This document shows positions 42,754 to 52,889 of a stretch of DNA of 64,000 nt, in pieces. The notes under the pieces were generated by a model, which was not told the DNA's origin, ran no database searches, and was given only the letters and a program-made list of their open reading frames with translations. Source of the stretch: Actinomadura sp. J1-007 (GTDB lineage: Bacteria; Actinomycetota; Actinomycetes; Streptosporangiales; Streptosporangiaceae). The position numbers and the translations under genes were made by a program. The stretch covers positions 3,472,001 through 3,536,000 of the forward strand of contig NZ_WING01000001.1 of NCBI RefSeq assembly GCF_009793335.1, read 5' to 3'. Numbering within the stretch: position 1 is the first letter of the stretch; every line of letters begins with the position of its first letter.

Positions 42754-45076
42754 TCAGGGGGTGGGTTCGGCTGGTTGGGGCTGCGGGCGGGGGCGGCCGT
42801 CCGCTGGTGGGGCAAGGCGGTGGGGGAGGTGGGGACCGGCTCCAGGGTCACCGGGACGCCGTTGAAGACGGCGGTGCCGGAGAGCGGGTCGATCTCGCGC
42901 TCGTCGGTGAGGACGTTGACGTTGACGCCCGCGTGCCTGCTCGCGGTGCCCGTACGGGTGCCGGGGCGGTCGTGGCCCCAGCCGTGGGGGAGGCTGACGA
43001 CCCCGGCCATGACGGCGTCGGTGGGTTCGGCGGTCGCCTCGACCGAGCCCGTGCGGGACACGACCCGTACGGTGTCGCCGGGGCCGATGCCGAGGCGGTC
43101 GGCGTCGGACGGGTTGAGGTGCAGGGTGCAGGTGTTGGATCCGCGCACGAGTTCGGGCACGTTGTGCAGCCAGCTGTTGTTGGAGCGCAGGTGCCGGCGG
43201 CCGATCAGCACGAGCGGCTGGGGGCGTCGCGCGGGGCGTTCAGCGCGCTGCGGAGCCGGTCGGCGTCGGCGGCGAACGGCGGCGGGCACAGTTCGATCCG
43301 CCCGGACGGCGTGCAGAGGATCTCGTCCAGCCGGGGCTTCAGCGGGCCGAGGTCGAGGCCGTGCGGGTGCTCGGCGCGCAGCCGCGCGAGGGTGAGCCCG
43401 CCGGGATCGGCGCCGAACCCGTCGCCGTACGGGCCGAGCCGCAGCATCATGTCGATGCGCTGCTCGGTGGAGGTGCCGCCGTCGAGCATCGCGCGCAGTT
43501 CGGCGGGCTCGCGGCCGTGGACGGGCGAGCCGTCCATCGCCGCCGCCTTGCCGAGCGTCCCCGAGATGATCATCTCGTCGAGCGCGGCGGTGCCGTCCCC
43601 GGCGGACGCGCCGTCCGCGCCGGACGCGATGAGCGCGAGGCGGGCGAGGATCGCGGCCTCGCTGGGGCGGCCGTCCGGCAGCGGCGCCACGGGCGGCGAG
43701 TAGCGCACGTAGTCGCGGACCGCGAACCCGAGGAGCGCGACGTCGTAGTGCGGCGTCTGCGCGGGGCGCGGCGGCGGCAGCACCACGGTCGCGTGGCGGG
43801 TGGTCTCGTTCAGGTACGGGTCGACGCTCACCATGAAGTCGAGCCCGGCGAGCGCGGCGTCGAGGCGGGCGGAGCCGGGCGCCGACAGGGCCGGGTTGCC
43901 GCCGATGGTGACCAGTGCGCGGATCCGGCCCTCGCCCGGCGTCTCGATCTCGTCGGCGAGGGTCGCGACCGGGAGCTCGCCGTTCACCTCGGGCAGGCCG
44001 CGCACGCGGCTGCGCCACCGGCCCGTCGTGAACGGGCGCTTGCGGCGGTAGACCGGCGTGTGCGCGGGCCGCGGGAACATCGCGCCGCCCTCCCGGTCGA
44101 GGTTGCCGGTCAGCACGTTGAGCGCGTCGACGAGCCAGCTGTTGAGCGTCCCGTACGCCTGCGTGCAGGTGCCGATGCGGCCGTACACGGCGGCGCGGTC
44201 GGCGGCGGCCAGCTCGCGGGCCGTGCGGCGGATGGTCGCGGCGGGGATGCCCGTGACGGCGGCGACGCGTTCGGGCGTGAAGTCGACCGCGACGGCGCGC
44301 AGGTCGTCCAGCCCGTTGAGGCGTTCCCGCAGGTGGGCGGTCAGGGACACCAGGTCCTCGGCGAACAGGGTGTGGACGAGCGCGATCAGCAGGTACGCGT
44401 CGGTGCCCGGCCGGATGAACAGGTGCTCGTCGGCGAGCCCGGCGGTGCGGGTACGGCGCGGGTCGACCACGGTGACCTTGCCGCCGCGTTCCCGGATCGC
44501 CTTGAGCCGGCCGGGGAAGTCGGGCGCCGAGCACAGGCTGCCGTTCGACTCCAGGGGGTTGGCGCCGAGCATCAGCAGGTGCCCGGTGCGGTCGAGGTCG
44601 GGAACCGGCACGGCGAGCGGGTCGCCGAACAGGTGGCCGCTGCTGACGTGCTTCGGCATCTGGTCGGCGGTGCTCGCGGTGTAGAGGTTGCGGGTGCCGA
44701 GCGCCTTGACGAGCGCCCCGGCGTACAGCGGGCCCGCGACCGAATGCGCGGTCGGGTTGCCGATGTAGACGGCGACGGCGTCGCGCCCGTGCCGTTCGAC
44801 CACCTCGGCGAGCCCGCGCCGCACGGTCTCGAACGCCTCGTCCCAGCCGACGTCGGCGTGCCCGCCGGCGGTGCGGGCGAGCGGCCCGGAGAGCCGGTCG
44901 GGATCGCCGTCGAGGCTGCCGAGCGTCGCGCCCTTCGGGCAGATGAAGCCCTTGCTGAACGGGTCGGCGGCGTCGCCGCGCACGCGGGTGATCCCGCCCG
45001 CGTCGTCGAGCGTCAACTCCAGCCCGCAGAGGGCTTCGCAGAGGGGACAGGTGCGGAAGGCCGTGCGGGTGCCCAT
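42754..45076 (-). CDS. Molybdopterin-dependent oxidoreductase (FdhF/BisC-like), frame broken twice near the C-terminus
   Basis: Corrected length about 774 residues from ATG 45076 (GAGGAG upstream). An N-terminal [4Fe-4S] site, CPLCEALC with FICPKG (Cys about 10, 13, 17, 46), leads to the molybdopterin domains (LMLGANPLESN, VVDPRRTRTA, IGGNPALSAP). The first frame ends at 43205; one base added in the G run 43220-43224 gives APQPLVLIGRRHLRSNNSWLHN and the molydopterin-dinucleotide domain (SDADRLGIGPGDTVRV). A second added base in the G run 42757-42761 yields a stop at 42754 after a Pro-rich tail. Substrate unknown; formate- or nitrate-type enzymes share this layout. No Tat signal. Confidence 0.8.
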
Positions 45077-45281
45077 CGGGTTCGCTCCTCGTGACCGGGA
45101 CCGCACCAATCATGACCCCTGCCCCGCCCGACGCCACGACCGGCCCCCGTCAGGACGTGGCCACACCCCGCCTGCCGGGATCACGACGGGGTTGCGAACG
45201 GGGCGCGGCAGGGCATGGCCGGGCTCGCGTGGCGGGGTTACCGTGAGGGCAGGACATCCGTCCGCCTCTCAGGGAGTCGCG

Positions 45282-45722
45282 ATGGAGGCGTGGGTCGCCT
45301 GGCTGCTGCTCGCCGCGGCGCTCGGCATCGCCGAACTGCTCACGCTCACGCTCGCGCTCGGCCTGCTCGCGGTCGCCGCCGTCGCCGCGGGTGCGGCGGG
45401 CGCGGCGGGGATGCCGCTCGGCGTGCAGGCCGCGGTGTTCGCCCTGTGCTCGGTGGCGGGGGTCGCGGTCGTCCGGCCGGTCGCCCGCCGCCACATCGCC
45501 CAGCCGCCGCCGCTGCGCACCGGCGCCGCCGCCCTCGTCGGCCGCGAGGCCGTCACCCTCACCGAGGTCAGCCGCGCGGGCGGCCGGGCGCGGATCGGCG
45601 GCGAGGAGTGGACGGCCCGCCCGTACGACCCCGACCTGGTCATCCCCGCGGGACGCACGGCCGACGTGCTCGCGATCGAGGGCGCCACGGCCCTGCTCTA
45701 CCCCGTCCCGGGCGCGGACTGA
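45282..45722 (+). CDS. NfeD-like membrane protein
   Basis: 146 residues from ATG 45282 (AGGGAG upstream). Two or three N-terminal membrane helices (about 3-40 and 45-68) precede a soluble OB-fold domain with GAAALVGREAVTLTEV, GGEEWTARPYDPDLVIPAGR and ADVLAIEGATALLYP. NfeD short forms work with SPFH proteins in membrane microdomains. The SPFH gene begins 9 bases downstream, the usual pairing. Confidence 0.9.
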   Translation: MEAWVAWLLLAAALGIAELLTLTLALGLLAVAAVAAGAAGAAGMPLGVQAAVFALCSVAGVAVVRPVARRHIAQPPPLRTGAAALVGREAVTLTEVSRAGGRARIGGEEWTARPYDPDLVIPAGRTADVLAIEGATALLYPVPGAD

Positions 45723-45731
45723 GGAGCCACC

Positions 45732-46895
45732 ATGACCGACATCGCCATCGCCGTCCTGGTCCTGCTGGCCGCCGGCGTGATCGTGCTCGCCACCGCGGTG
45801 ACGCGGGCCGTGTGGATCATCCCGCAGGCCCGCGCCCGCAACGTCGAACGGCTCGGCCGCTACAGCCGTACGCTCCAGCCCGGCATCAGCTTCGTCGTGC
45901 CGTTCGTCGACCGCGTCAAGAACCTCATCGACCTGCGCGAGCAGGTCATCGCGTTCAAGGCGCAGCCGGTGATCACCGAGGACAACGTCGTGGTGCACAT
46001 CGACACCGTGCTGTTCTTCCAGGTCACCGACCCGCGCGCGGCCGACTACGAGATCGTCGACTACATCAAGGCGATCGAGCAGCTCACCGCGACGACCCTG
46101 CGCAACGTGATCGGCACCCTGGACCTGGAGGCGACGCTGACCTCCCGCGACCGGATCAACACCGCGCTGCGCGGCGTCCTCGACGACGCGTCCGGCAAGT
46201 GGGGCATCCGCGTCACCCGCGTGGAGATCAAGGCGATCGAGCCGCCGCCGTCCATCAAGGACGCGATGGAGAAGCAGATGCGCGCCGAACGCGAGAAGCG
46301 CGCCGCGATCCTCACCGCCGAGGGCGGACGGCAGGCCCGGATCCTCACGGCCGAGGGCGAGAAGCAGTCGGCGATCCTGCGCGCCGAGGGCGCCAAGCGC
46401 GCCGCGATCCTGGAGGCCGAGGGCCAGTCCATCGCGATCGAGCAGGTCTTCGCGTCCATCCACGCCGCGGACCCGGACCCGAAGCTGCTCGCCTACCAGT
46501 ACCTCCAGACGCTCCCGAAGCTCGCGGAGGGCCAGGGCAGCACGTTCTGGGTGATCCCGAGCGAGGTCACCTCCGCGCTCCAGGCCGTCTCGCAGGCGTT
46601 CGGAGGCACCACCGAGACCGCCACGCCCGTGCCTGCGTCCGGGGCCGGGTCCGGGTCGCCGTCCGCACGTCGTGACCCGGGAGAGATCGCGGGCGGGACG
46701 GCGGGTGGCGGGACGGCCGGCGCGATCGGCGCGGGCAGCGCGGGTGGCGCGGGTGGCGCGGGTGGCGTGGGCAAGTCCGCTCTCTTCGCCGCCGCGGCCG
46801 AACTCGCCAAGGCAGCCTCGGAGACCCCCGCCGGGCCCGAGAAGCGCACGTCCCCGGACGACAAGCCGCCCGCGCTCAACGAGGGCCCCAAGTAG
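45732..46895 (+). CDS. SPFH/band 7 (stomatin-like) protein
   Basis: 387 residues. An N-terminal membrane helix (about 5-27) leads to the band 7 domain with VERLGRYSRTLQPGISFVVPFVDRV, VVHIDTVLFFQVTDPRAADYEI and DRINTALRGVLDD. A helical region of AEREKRAAILTAEG-type repeats follows (coiled coil, about 185-230), then NIxPEVTSALQ-like oligomer sequence and a long Gly/Ala-rich tail with GGAGGAGG runs. These proteins form large oligomeric rafts; with NfeD they organise the membrane and control proteases. The Gly-rich tail is longer than in most members. Confidence 0.93.
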   Translation: MTDIAIAVLVLLAAGVIVLATAVTRAVWIIPQARARNVERLGRYSRTLQPGISFVVPFVDRVKNLIDLREQVIAFKAQPVITEDNVVVHIDTVLFFQVTDPRAADYEIVDYIKAIEQLTATTLRNVIGTLDLEATLTSRDRINTALRGVLDDASGKWGIRVTRVEIKAIEPPPSIKDAMEKQMRAEREKRAAILTAEGGRQARILTAEGEKQSAILRAEGAKRAAILEAEGQSIAIEQVFASIHAADPDPKLLAYQYLQTLPKLAEGQGSTFWVIPSEVTSALQAVSQAFGGTTETATPVPASGAGSGSPSARRDPGEIAGGTAGGGTAGAIGAGSAGGAGGAGGVGKSALFAAAAELAKAASETPAGPEKRTSPDDKPPALNEGPK

Positions 46896-46952
46896 CCCGT
46901 CCACCCGAACGGACGCCTCGGTGGTGAGGAGGCGGCAGGGGGACGGTCGGGG

Positions 46953-47402
46953 TCAGGGCTTGGCGGGTTCGGTGGGGAGGCGGCGGCAGTCGGGGCACAG
47001 GCCCCAGAACGTGACGTCGGCTTCGTCGACCAGGTATCCGGCGTCGTCGACCGGGTCCAGGCAGGGCGGGCGCCCGACGGCGCAGTCGACGTCACGTACC
47101 GCGCCGCAGCGCCGGCAGACCAGGTGGTGGTGGTTGTCGCCGACGCGTCCCTCGAAACGGGCCGGGCTCCCGGCGGGTTCGATCCGGCGGACGAGACCGG
47201 CGGCGGTCAGCGCGTGCAGCGCCTCGTACACCGCCTGGAGGGAGACGTGGCCGACGCGTTCGCGGACGCCTCCGGCGATCGCCTCGACCCCCAGGTGGTC
47301 GCCGGCCCGCACCGTCTCCAGGATCGCGACACGGGCCGCCGTGACCCGCAGGCCGGCGTCGCGCAGTTCGGACGCGGGGGTCGGGGTCTCGGAGGCGGTC
47401 AT
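46953..47402 (-). CDS. Fur-family metal-responsive repressor
   Basis: 149 residues from ATG 47402. A winged helix (LRDAGLRVTAARVAILETVRAGDHLGVEAIAGGVRERVGHVSLQAVYEALHALTAAGLVRRI) is followed by the metal-binding domain: DNHHHLVCRRCGAVRDVDC with Cys-x2-Cys, and a terminal CPDCRRL. It most resembles the FurA/CatR branch, which in actinobacteria represses a catalase-peroxidase gene beside it. No catalase is nearby here, so the target is elsewhere or is the gene itself. An AT-rich promoter region with an inverted repeat lies upstream. Confidence 0.9.
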   Translation of the reverse strand: MTASETPTPASELRDAGLRVTAARVAILETVRAGDHLGVEAIAGGVRERVGHVSLQAVYEALHALTAAGLVRRIEPAGSPARFEGRVGDNHHHLVCRRCGAVRDVDCAVGRPPCLDPVDDAGYLVDEADVTFWGLCPDCRRLPTEPAKP

Positions 47403-47718
47403 GGTCTCAACGTACCTCCCTAAACACGAATCATTCAACTTAAGGATTGATGCGTACTTTGGAGGGCTTTGTCCTTCAGGGCCGGAACCGGCCAAGCGCC
47501 TCTCCCGGGGGACCGGGTTCCGGCCGTTGCCGGGGCCGAGTAAGTGCCCGGGGGCGGGGTGGTCGGTGGGCCGGGGGGTGCTGGTCATGGCGGGGCGTTC
47601 GATCGGGGCCGGAGTTCGATAACTCTGCGTAATCGATGTTTCACGTGGATCAGCGACGCGCGGGGGTCCGCGATGTCCGTGTCATGCTGGGCCGAGCCGA
47701 ACGTTAAGGAGCGGTCCG
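47403..47718. other. Divergent intergenic region between fur and capA-like genes
   Basis: 316 bases with no gene. The first 50 bases hold the Fur-gene promoter region. Another less GC-rich stretch at 47620-47650 (ATAACTCTGCGTAATCGATGTTTCACGTGG) is a likely promoter of the CapA-like gene, and AAGGAG precedes its ATG. Confidence 0.5.
47416..47448 (-). promoter_or_regulatory. Candidate Fur-type operator and promoter of the Fur-family gene
   Basis: The AT-rich stretch AAACACGAATCATTCAACTTAAGGATTGATGCG, unusual in this GC-rich DNA, includes CTTAAG flanked by TCAA and GATTGA halves. Its place right before the start codon suits autoregulation, as known for actinobacterial furA genes. Confidence 0.4.
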
Positions 47719-48825
47719 ATGCGCGGTAACACGGTCGTGGTGACCGCCCTCGCCGGGGTGACGGCGCTGGTCGCGGGCGCGTGCAGCAGCGGTTCGGGCA
47801 ACTCGGAGGCGAAGGGCGACACCGGTCCGCCGTCCGCGTCCGCCGCCCCGTCCGGGGGCGCGCGGACGTCCGGCGCGCCCGCCGAGCCCGCCGCCAAGCG
47901 GCCCATCACGATTGCGTTCGGTGGCGACACGCACTTCGAGGGACAGCTCCGCGCCCGCCTCGCGCGGCCCGCGACCGCGCTCGGGCCCATCGCGCGAACC
48001 CTCCGCGCCGCCGATCTCGCCATGGTCAATCTGGAGACGGCGATCACGACGGGCGGGACGCACGCGCCGGGCAAGGAGTTCGCCTTCCGCGCGCCGCCCT
48101 CCGCCTTCACCGCGCTCAAGGCCGCCGGGGTGGACGTGACGTCCATGGCCAACAACCACGGCATGGACTTCATGCAGGGCGGCCTGCGCGACTCCCTGAA
48201 GGCCATCGGCCGCACCCGCTTCCCGACCGTCGGGATCGGCCGCGACGCCGACGAGGCGTACCGCGCCCACCGCGTCACGGTGAAGGGCAACCGGGTCGCG
48301 ATCATCGGCGCCACGCAGGTCCTCGACGACCACCTGATCCAGGCGTGGACGGCCGGGGAGCGCAAGGGCGGCCTCGCGTCCGCCAAGGACGTCCCGCGCA
48401 TGGTCCAGGCCGTCCGCGAGGCCCGCAAGGGGGCCGACCTCGTGATCGTCCACCTGCACTGGGGGCAGGAGCTCAAGGCGTGCCCGCTGCCCCGCCAGCG
48501 CGAACTCGCCAAGGCCCTCACCGACGCGGGCGCCGACGTCGTCGTCGGCGGGCACGCGCACGTCCCGCTGGGCGGCGGCTACCTGGACGGCAAGTACGTG
48601 CACTACGGCATGGGCAACTTCGTCTTCTCCTCCGCGTCCGGGCAGACCGCCAACTCCGGCGTGCTCCTGCTGCGCGTCCAGAACGGCAAGGTCGCCAACG
48701 CCAGGTGGAAGCCGGCCCGCATCTCCGGCGGCCTCCCCCTCCCGCTGAAGGGCGCCGCCGCGTCCGCCGAGCTCAAGCGGTGGAACGGCCTGCGCTCCTG
48801 CACGGGCCTCAAAGCGACCCCGTAG
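47719..48825 (+). CDS. CapA-family lipoprotein
   Basis: 368 residues, AAGGAG before ATG. Signal peptide with lipobox LVAGAC (lipidated Cys about 22), then a Ser/Gly/Ala-rich linker, then the CapA/PgsA metallophosphatase-like domain: ITIAFGGDTHFEG (metal Asp and His), MVNLETAITTGGTHAPGKEF, SMANNHGMDF, VIVHLHWGQELK and VVVGGHAHVPLGG. All metal ligands appear present. CapA proteins help make poly-gamma-glutamate capsule in Bacillus; no capB/capC genes are nearby, so the role here is open. It is anchored outside the membrane. Confidence 0.88.
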   Translation: MRGNTVVVTALAGVTALVAGACSSGSGNSEAKGDTGPPSASAAPSGGARTSGAPAEPAAKRPITIAFGGDTHFEGQLRARLARPATALGPIARTLRAADLAMVNLETAITTGGTHAPGKEFAFRAPPSAFTALKAAGVDVTSMANNHGMDFMQGGLRDSLKAIGRTRFPTVGIGRDADEAYRAHRVTVKGNRVAIIGATQVLDDHLIQAWTAGERKGGLASAKDVPRMVQAVREARKGADLVIVHLHWGQELKACPLPRQRELAKALTDAGADVVVGGHAHVPLGGGYLDGKYVHYGMGNFVFSSASGQTANSGVLLLRVQNGKVANARWKPARISGGLPLPLKGAAASAELKRWNGLRSCTGLKATP

Positions 48826-48934
48826 CCCCGCCCCGCCCTCGGCCGTGACGGGGATCGGGCGGCGGCTGCACAGCGGGCGCGGGGAGGCGTACGTTCGCAG
48901 GGAGAGTGCACCCTCGGACGGGCAGGTGGGCACA

Positions 48935-50707
48935 GTGCGGGATCACCGGGTGAGGTCGGGCGAGGTCGAGCTGGCCGTGCGGGAACGCGGGGAGGGGAAC
49001 CGTCCCACCGTGGTCCTCGTGCACGGCTACCCCGACACGAGCGCGATGTGGGACGAGGTCGCCGAACGGCTCGAAGCGCGCTTCCGGGTGATCGCCTACG
49101 ACGTGCGGGGCGCCGGGGCCTCCACGACCCCCGACGACCCGCTCGACTACGGCGTGGACGTGCTCGTGGACGACCTCGCCGCCGTTCTCGACGGGCTCGG
49201 CGCGGACGGGCCCGTGCACCTGGTCGGGCACGACTGGGGCTCGGTGCAGGGCTGGGAGGCGGTGACGGGCGACCGCCTGCGCGGGCGGATCGCCTCGTTC
49301 ACCTCGATCTCCGGCCCCGCGCGCCAGCACCTCGCGCGGTGGACGCGGGAGGCGGCGCGGTCCGGGCCGCGCGGGCTCGCCGAGGTGCTCGGGCAGGCGC
49401 GGCGCAGCGCGTACATGCCGGTGCTGATGGCGCCGCGTGCGGGCGAGCTGCTCGCCCGCACGCTGCCGCTCACGTTCGGGCGGGGCCTGCGGTGGCGCGA
49501 GGGCGCCGACCCGAGGCCGGGGCACCCGGCGGCCACGCTGCCGCGCGACGCGCGCAACGGCCTCGGCCTGTACCGGGCCAACCTGCGGAACCTCGGCGGC
49601 GTCGAGGGCGACGGCGACACCGACGTCCCCGTCCAGCTCATCGTCCCGACCAGGGACCGCTACGGCGGCCGGTCGCTGCTGCTGTCGGCGCGCGGCCACG
49701 CGTCCCGCCTCTACGTGCGGCGCGTCCCCGCCGGGCACTGGGTGGCGCGCAGCCATCCCGACCTGGTCGCGCGCTGGATCGCCGAGTTCGCCGACCACGT
49801 CGCGGGCGGCGAGGAGACGCCCGACCTCGCGCGCGCCCGCGCCGCCGGACGCCCCGGCCGGGACTTCGGCGGGCAGGTCGCCGTGGTCACCGGCGCGGGC
49901 AGCGGCATCGGCCGCGCCACCGCGCACGCGTTCGCCGCCGCCGGCGCCCGCGTCGTCGCCGCCGACATCGACGAGGGCGCCGCCAAGCACACCGCGGACG
50001 AGATCGGCGCGCGCGGCGGCGAGGCCCACGTGTACCGGGTGGACGTCGCCGACCCCGACGGGATGGAACGGTTCGCCGCGTACGTCCGCGACACGTTCGG
50101 CACGCCCGACGTCGTGGTCAACAACGCGGGCATCGGGCTCGCCGGGTCGCTGCTGTCCACGTCCGAGGACGACTGGGCCCGGATCCGCTCGGTCAACCTC
50201 GACGGCGTCTACCGGGGCTGCCGGCTCTTCGGGCGGCAGATGGCCGAACGCGGCGAGGGCGGCCACCTGGTCAACATCGCCTCGCTCTCCGCGTTCATGC
50301 CGACCGCCGAACTCCCCGCGTACTCGGCCGTCAAGGCCGCCGTCCTCCAGCTCAGCGAGTGCCTGCGCGTCGACCTCGCGCCGCTCGGCATCGGCGTCTC
50401 GGCGATCTGCCCCGGCGTGGTCAACACCGCGATCCCGCGCAACACCGAGTACGTCGGCATGAGCCGGGCCGCCGCCGACGAGCTGCGCGAGACCGGCTCC
50501 CGCGCGTTCGAACGGCGCGGCTACCCGCCCGAACGGGTCGCCCAGGCCATCCTGCGCGCCGTCCTCCACGACCGTCCCGTCGTCCCCGTCACCCCGGAGA
50601 CCCGCGTCGTCCGCACCCTGTCGCGGCTGTCACCCGCCGCCACCCGCACCCTGGCCCGCCTCGGCCACCGCGCCCGAACCCGCCCCCGCCCCGCCCCTCC
50701 TCGCTGA
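48935..50707 (+). CDS. EphD-like fusion of alpha/beta hydrolase and short-chain dehydrogenase
   Basis: 590 residues from GTG 48935; an earlier GTG at 48845 is possible. N-terminal half: alpha/beta hydrolase with VLVHGYPDTS, YDVRGAGAS, nucleophile elbow GHDWGS (Asp) and AGHWVARSHP (His), an epoxide-hydrolase-type triad. C-terminal half (from about 310): SDR with TGAGSGIGRA, NNAGIG, NIASLSAF and YSAVKAAV (catalytic Tyr/Lys). This domain order and length match EphD of Mycobacterium tuberculosis (about 592 residues), linked there to mycolic acid metabolism. A non-mycolate host would use it for other lipids. Both active sites look intact. Confidence 0.9.
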   Translation: MRDHRVRSGEVELAVRERGEGNRPTVVLVHGYPDTSAMWDEVAERLEARFRVIAYDVRGAGASTTPDDPLDYGVDVLVDDLAAVLDGLGADGPVHLVGHDWGSVQGWEAVTGDRLRGRIASFTSISGPARQHLARWTREAARSGPRGLAEVLGQARRSAYMPVLMAPRAGELLARTLPLTFGRGLRWREGADPRPGHPAATLPRDARNGLGLYRANLRNLGGVEGDGDTDVPVQLIVPTRDRYGGRSLLLSARGHASRLYVRRVPAGHWVARSHPDLVARWIAEFADHVAGGEETPDLARARAAGRPGRDFGGQVAVVTGAGSGIGRATAHAFAAAGARVVAADIDEGAAKHTADEIGARGGEAHVYRVDVADPDGMERFAAYVRDTFGTPDVVVNNAGIGLAGSLLSTSEDDWARIRSVNLDGVYRGCRLFGRQMAERGEGGHLVNIASLSAFMPTAELPAYSAVKAAVLQLSECLRVDLAPLGIGVSAICPGVVNTAIPRNTEYVGMSRAAADELRETGSRAFERRGYPPERVAQAILRAVLHDRPVVPVTPETRVVRTLSRLSPAATRTLARLGHRARTRPRPAPPR

Positions 50708-50824
50708 GCGTTCGTGGGGTGCTCGCCGGGCGTGCGTCGGCACGATCCGCGGTCTCGACTGTCGCGTCGCGGCGGGGCCGTTCGTCCCGGGTGATGGTGG
50801 GATCGCCTCGGGGTCGTACTCGTG

Positions 50825-52183
50825 TCACTCCGGTTGCGGGGGCGGGAACCCGTCGCCGCCGACGCCCGTTGGACGGGGTGAAGGGCCGCAAGGTCCGCGT
50901 CCGGCGGCGAGGGTCTCGGGAGCACTCTCGTCGGACGGCCGGGGGTGGGAAACAGCGTCCGCCCACCGCCCGGCCGTACCGGACGGCGTCCGGCCCGCCA
51001 CTGGCGGTGCGGGGCGGTAGCGGAGGCTGACGAGCGCGGACAGCAGCGCGGTGACCAGCATGAACGTCCAGCCGGTGCGGAAACCGGCGAGCGAGGGGGC
51101 GGCGGTGCCGCCGAGGATCGCGGTGAGGACGGCGACGCCGAGGGCGGAGCTGATCTGGCGCGACATCATCAGGATCGCCGACCCGAGCGACAGGCTGCCC
51201 GCGGGCAGCGTCGCGGCGGACCCGAAGAGCGGCGGCTGGAGCAGCGCCGTGCTGGCGCCCGCGAGGACGCCGCCCGGCAGGAACGCGGCGGCGTACGAAG
51301 GATGCGCGGTCGCCGCCAGCGCCCACCACGCGCAGCCGCCCGCGAGCGCGACCCCGCCGAGCACCGCCGAGGCGCGCCCGCCGACGCGGGCCACGATCCG
51401 TCCGGAGAACGGCGACAGCAGCATGCAGGTGACCGGCAGCGGCGCGATGCCGAGGCCCGCGCGCACCACCGAGTAGTGCCAGACGCCGCTGAGGAACAGC
51501 GTCGCCGAGAGCAGCATCGCCGCGAACACCAGGTAGTACAGGAAGACGCCCGTGACCGACACGGCGAACGTCCGGTGCCGGAAGAGCCCGAAGCCGATCA
51601 CCGGGTTCGGGTGCCGCCGCATGTGGAGCGCGCCCGCCGCGCCGAGCACGGCCGCCGCCAGCGCGCACCCGAGCGTCGCGGACGAGCCGTACCCCCACGC
51701 CGGGCCCTGCACGAACACCGCGGTCAGGCTCGCCGTCGCGCCGAGGACCAGCGCGGCGCCGGCCAGATCGAGCCGCTGCCGCGCGCGGCGCGGCGGCTCG
51801 GGCAGCAGCCGCCGTCCCAGCACCAGGGCGCCCGCGGCCACCGGAACGTTGATCACGAAGATCCAGCGCCAGTCGGCCATCAGCAGCAGCCCGCCGACCA
51901 CCGGCCCGCAGCCGCCGCCGAACGCCGCGACGGCCGTCCAGATCCCCATCACCGTCGGGTGCTCGCGCGCGGGGAACGACGGCAGCGCGAGCCCGAGCGA
52001 CGTCGGGATCAGCACCGCCCCCGCCGCCGCCTGCACCACCCGCGCCGCGACCAGCACCGGCAGCGCCGGGGCCGCCGCGCACGCCGCGGACGCCGCCCCG
52101 AACAGCGCCATCCCCAGCAGGAAGCTCCTGCGGCGGCCCGTGTCGTCCGCGAGCCGCCCCGCCGGGACGAGCGCCCCGCCGCC
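50825..52183 (-). pseudogene. MFS drug exporter (DHA2 type), 5' end missing
   Basis: The coding sequence continues upstream of the first Met (52111) as GGGALVPAGRLADDTGRRRSFLLG, which is the motif A loop after the second membrane helix of 14-helix DHA2 exporters. About 45-50 residues that should precede it (helix 1 and part of 2) are absent; instead, at the GCC-rich tract 52175-52186, the sequence changes into the GlxA-type gene on the other strand. The rest is well preserved: VQAAAGAVLIPTSLGLAL, GPVVGGLLLMADWRWIFVINVP (motif C region), and later helices. The C-terminal tail is long and Pro/Gly-rich. Without its 5' end and promoter it is probably not functional. Confidence 0.8.
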
Positions 52184-52880
52184 GCCCGCCGCCGTCGAGG
52201 CCGTCCGCGCGGCGCACGCGCGCGGGGCCCGCGTCGTCTCCCTGTGCTCCGGCGCGTTCGTGCTCGCCGCCGCGGGCCTGCTCGACGGCCGCCGCTCGGC
52301 GCTGCACTGGAAGCACGCGCCCGTCTTCGCCGGGCTGTACCCGGCCGTCGAGGTCGATCCGTCCGTCCTCTACATCGACCACGGCGACGTGCTCACCGGC
52401 GCGGGCAACACGGCGGGGATCGACCTGTGCCTGCACCTGGTCCGCCAGGACCTCGGCTTCGAGACGGCCGGCGCCGTGGCCCGGCAGATGGTCGTCCCCC
52501 CGCACCGGGCGGGCGGGCAGGCGCAGTACGTCGAGACCCCGATCCCGGTCCACGAGGACGGCCTCGGGCCGCTCCTGCAATGGGCGACGGCCCGGCTCGA
52601 CCGGCCCCTCACCGTCGCCGACCTCGCCGCCGAGGCCGGACTCACCGGCCGCACCCTGATCCGGCGCTTCCGCGCCGAGACCGGCACGACACCGCTCCGC
52701 TGGCTCCTCGCCCAACGCGTCATGCGCGCCCGCGAGCTCCTCGAACGCACCGACCTGCCGATGGACCTCGTCGCGGAGCGGTGCGGCCTCGGCAGCGCGC
52801 CCAACCTCCGCGCGCACTTCTCCCGCGAGCTGGGCATCTCCCCGAGCGAGTACCGGCGCACCCACCAGCCCGTCCGCTGA
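52176..52880 (+). pseudogene. GlxA/AraC-family transcription regulator, 5' end missing
   Basis: The remaining 234 codons start at PPPPAAVEAVRAAHARGARVVSLCSGAFVLAAAGLLDGR, the second half of the DJ-1/PfpI-like domain with the conserved Cys in SLCSGAF. The sequence goes on ALHWKHAPVFAGLYP, VLYIDHGDVLTGAGNTAGIDLCLHLV, then an AraC helix-turn-helix pair ending FSRELGISPSEYRR. GlxA-type proteins have about 95-100 more residues at the start, and these are missing. The gene abuts the truncated MFS exporter head-to-head. Such regulators are commonly divergent from an exporter they control, so one deletion probably removed both starts and the shared promoter. Confidence 0.8.
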
Positions 52881-52889
52881 ACGGGAGGC

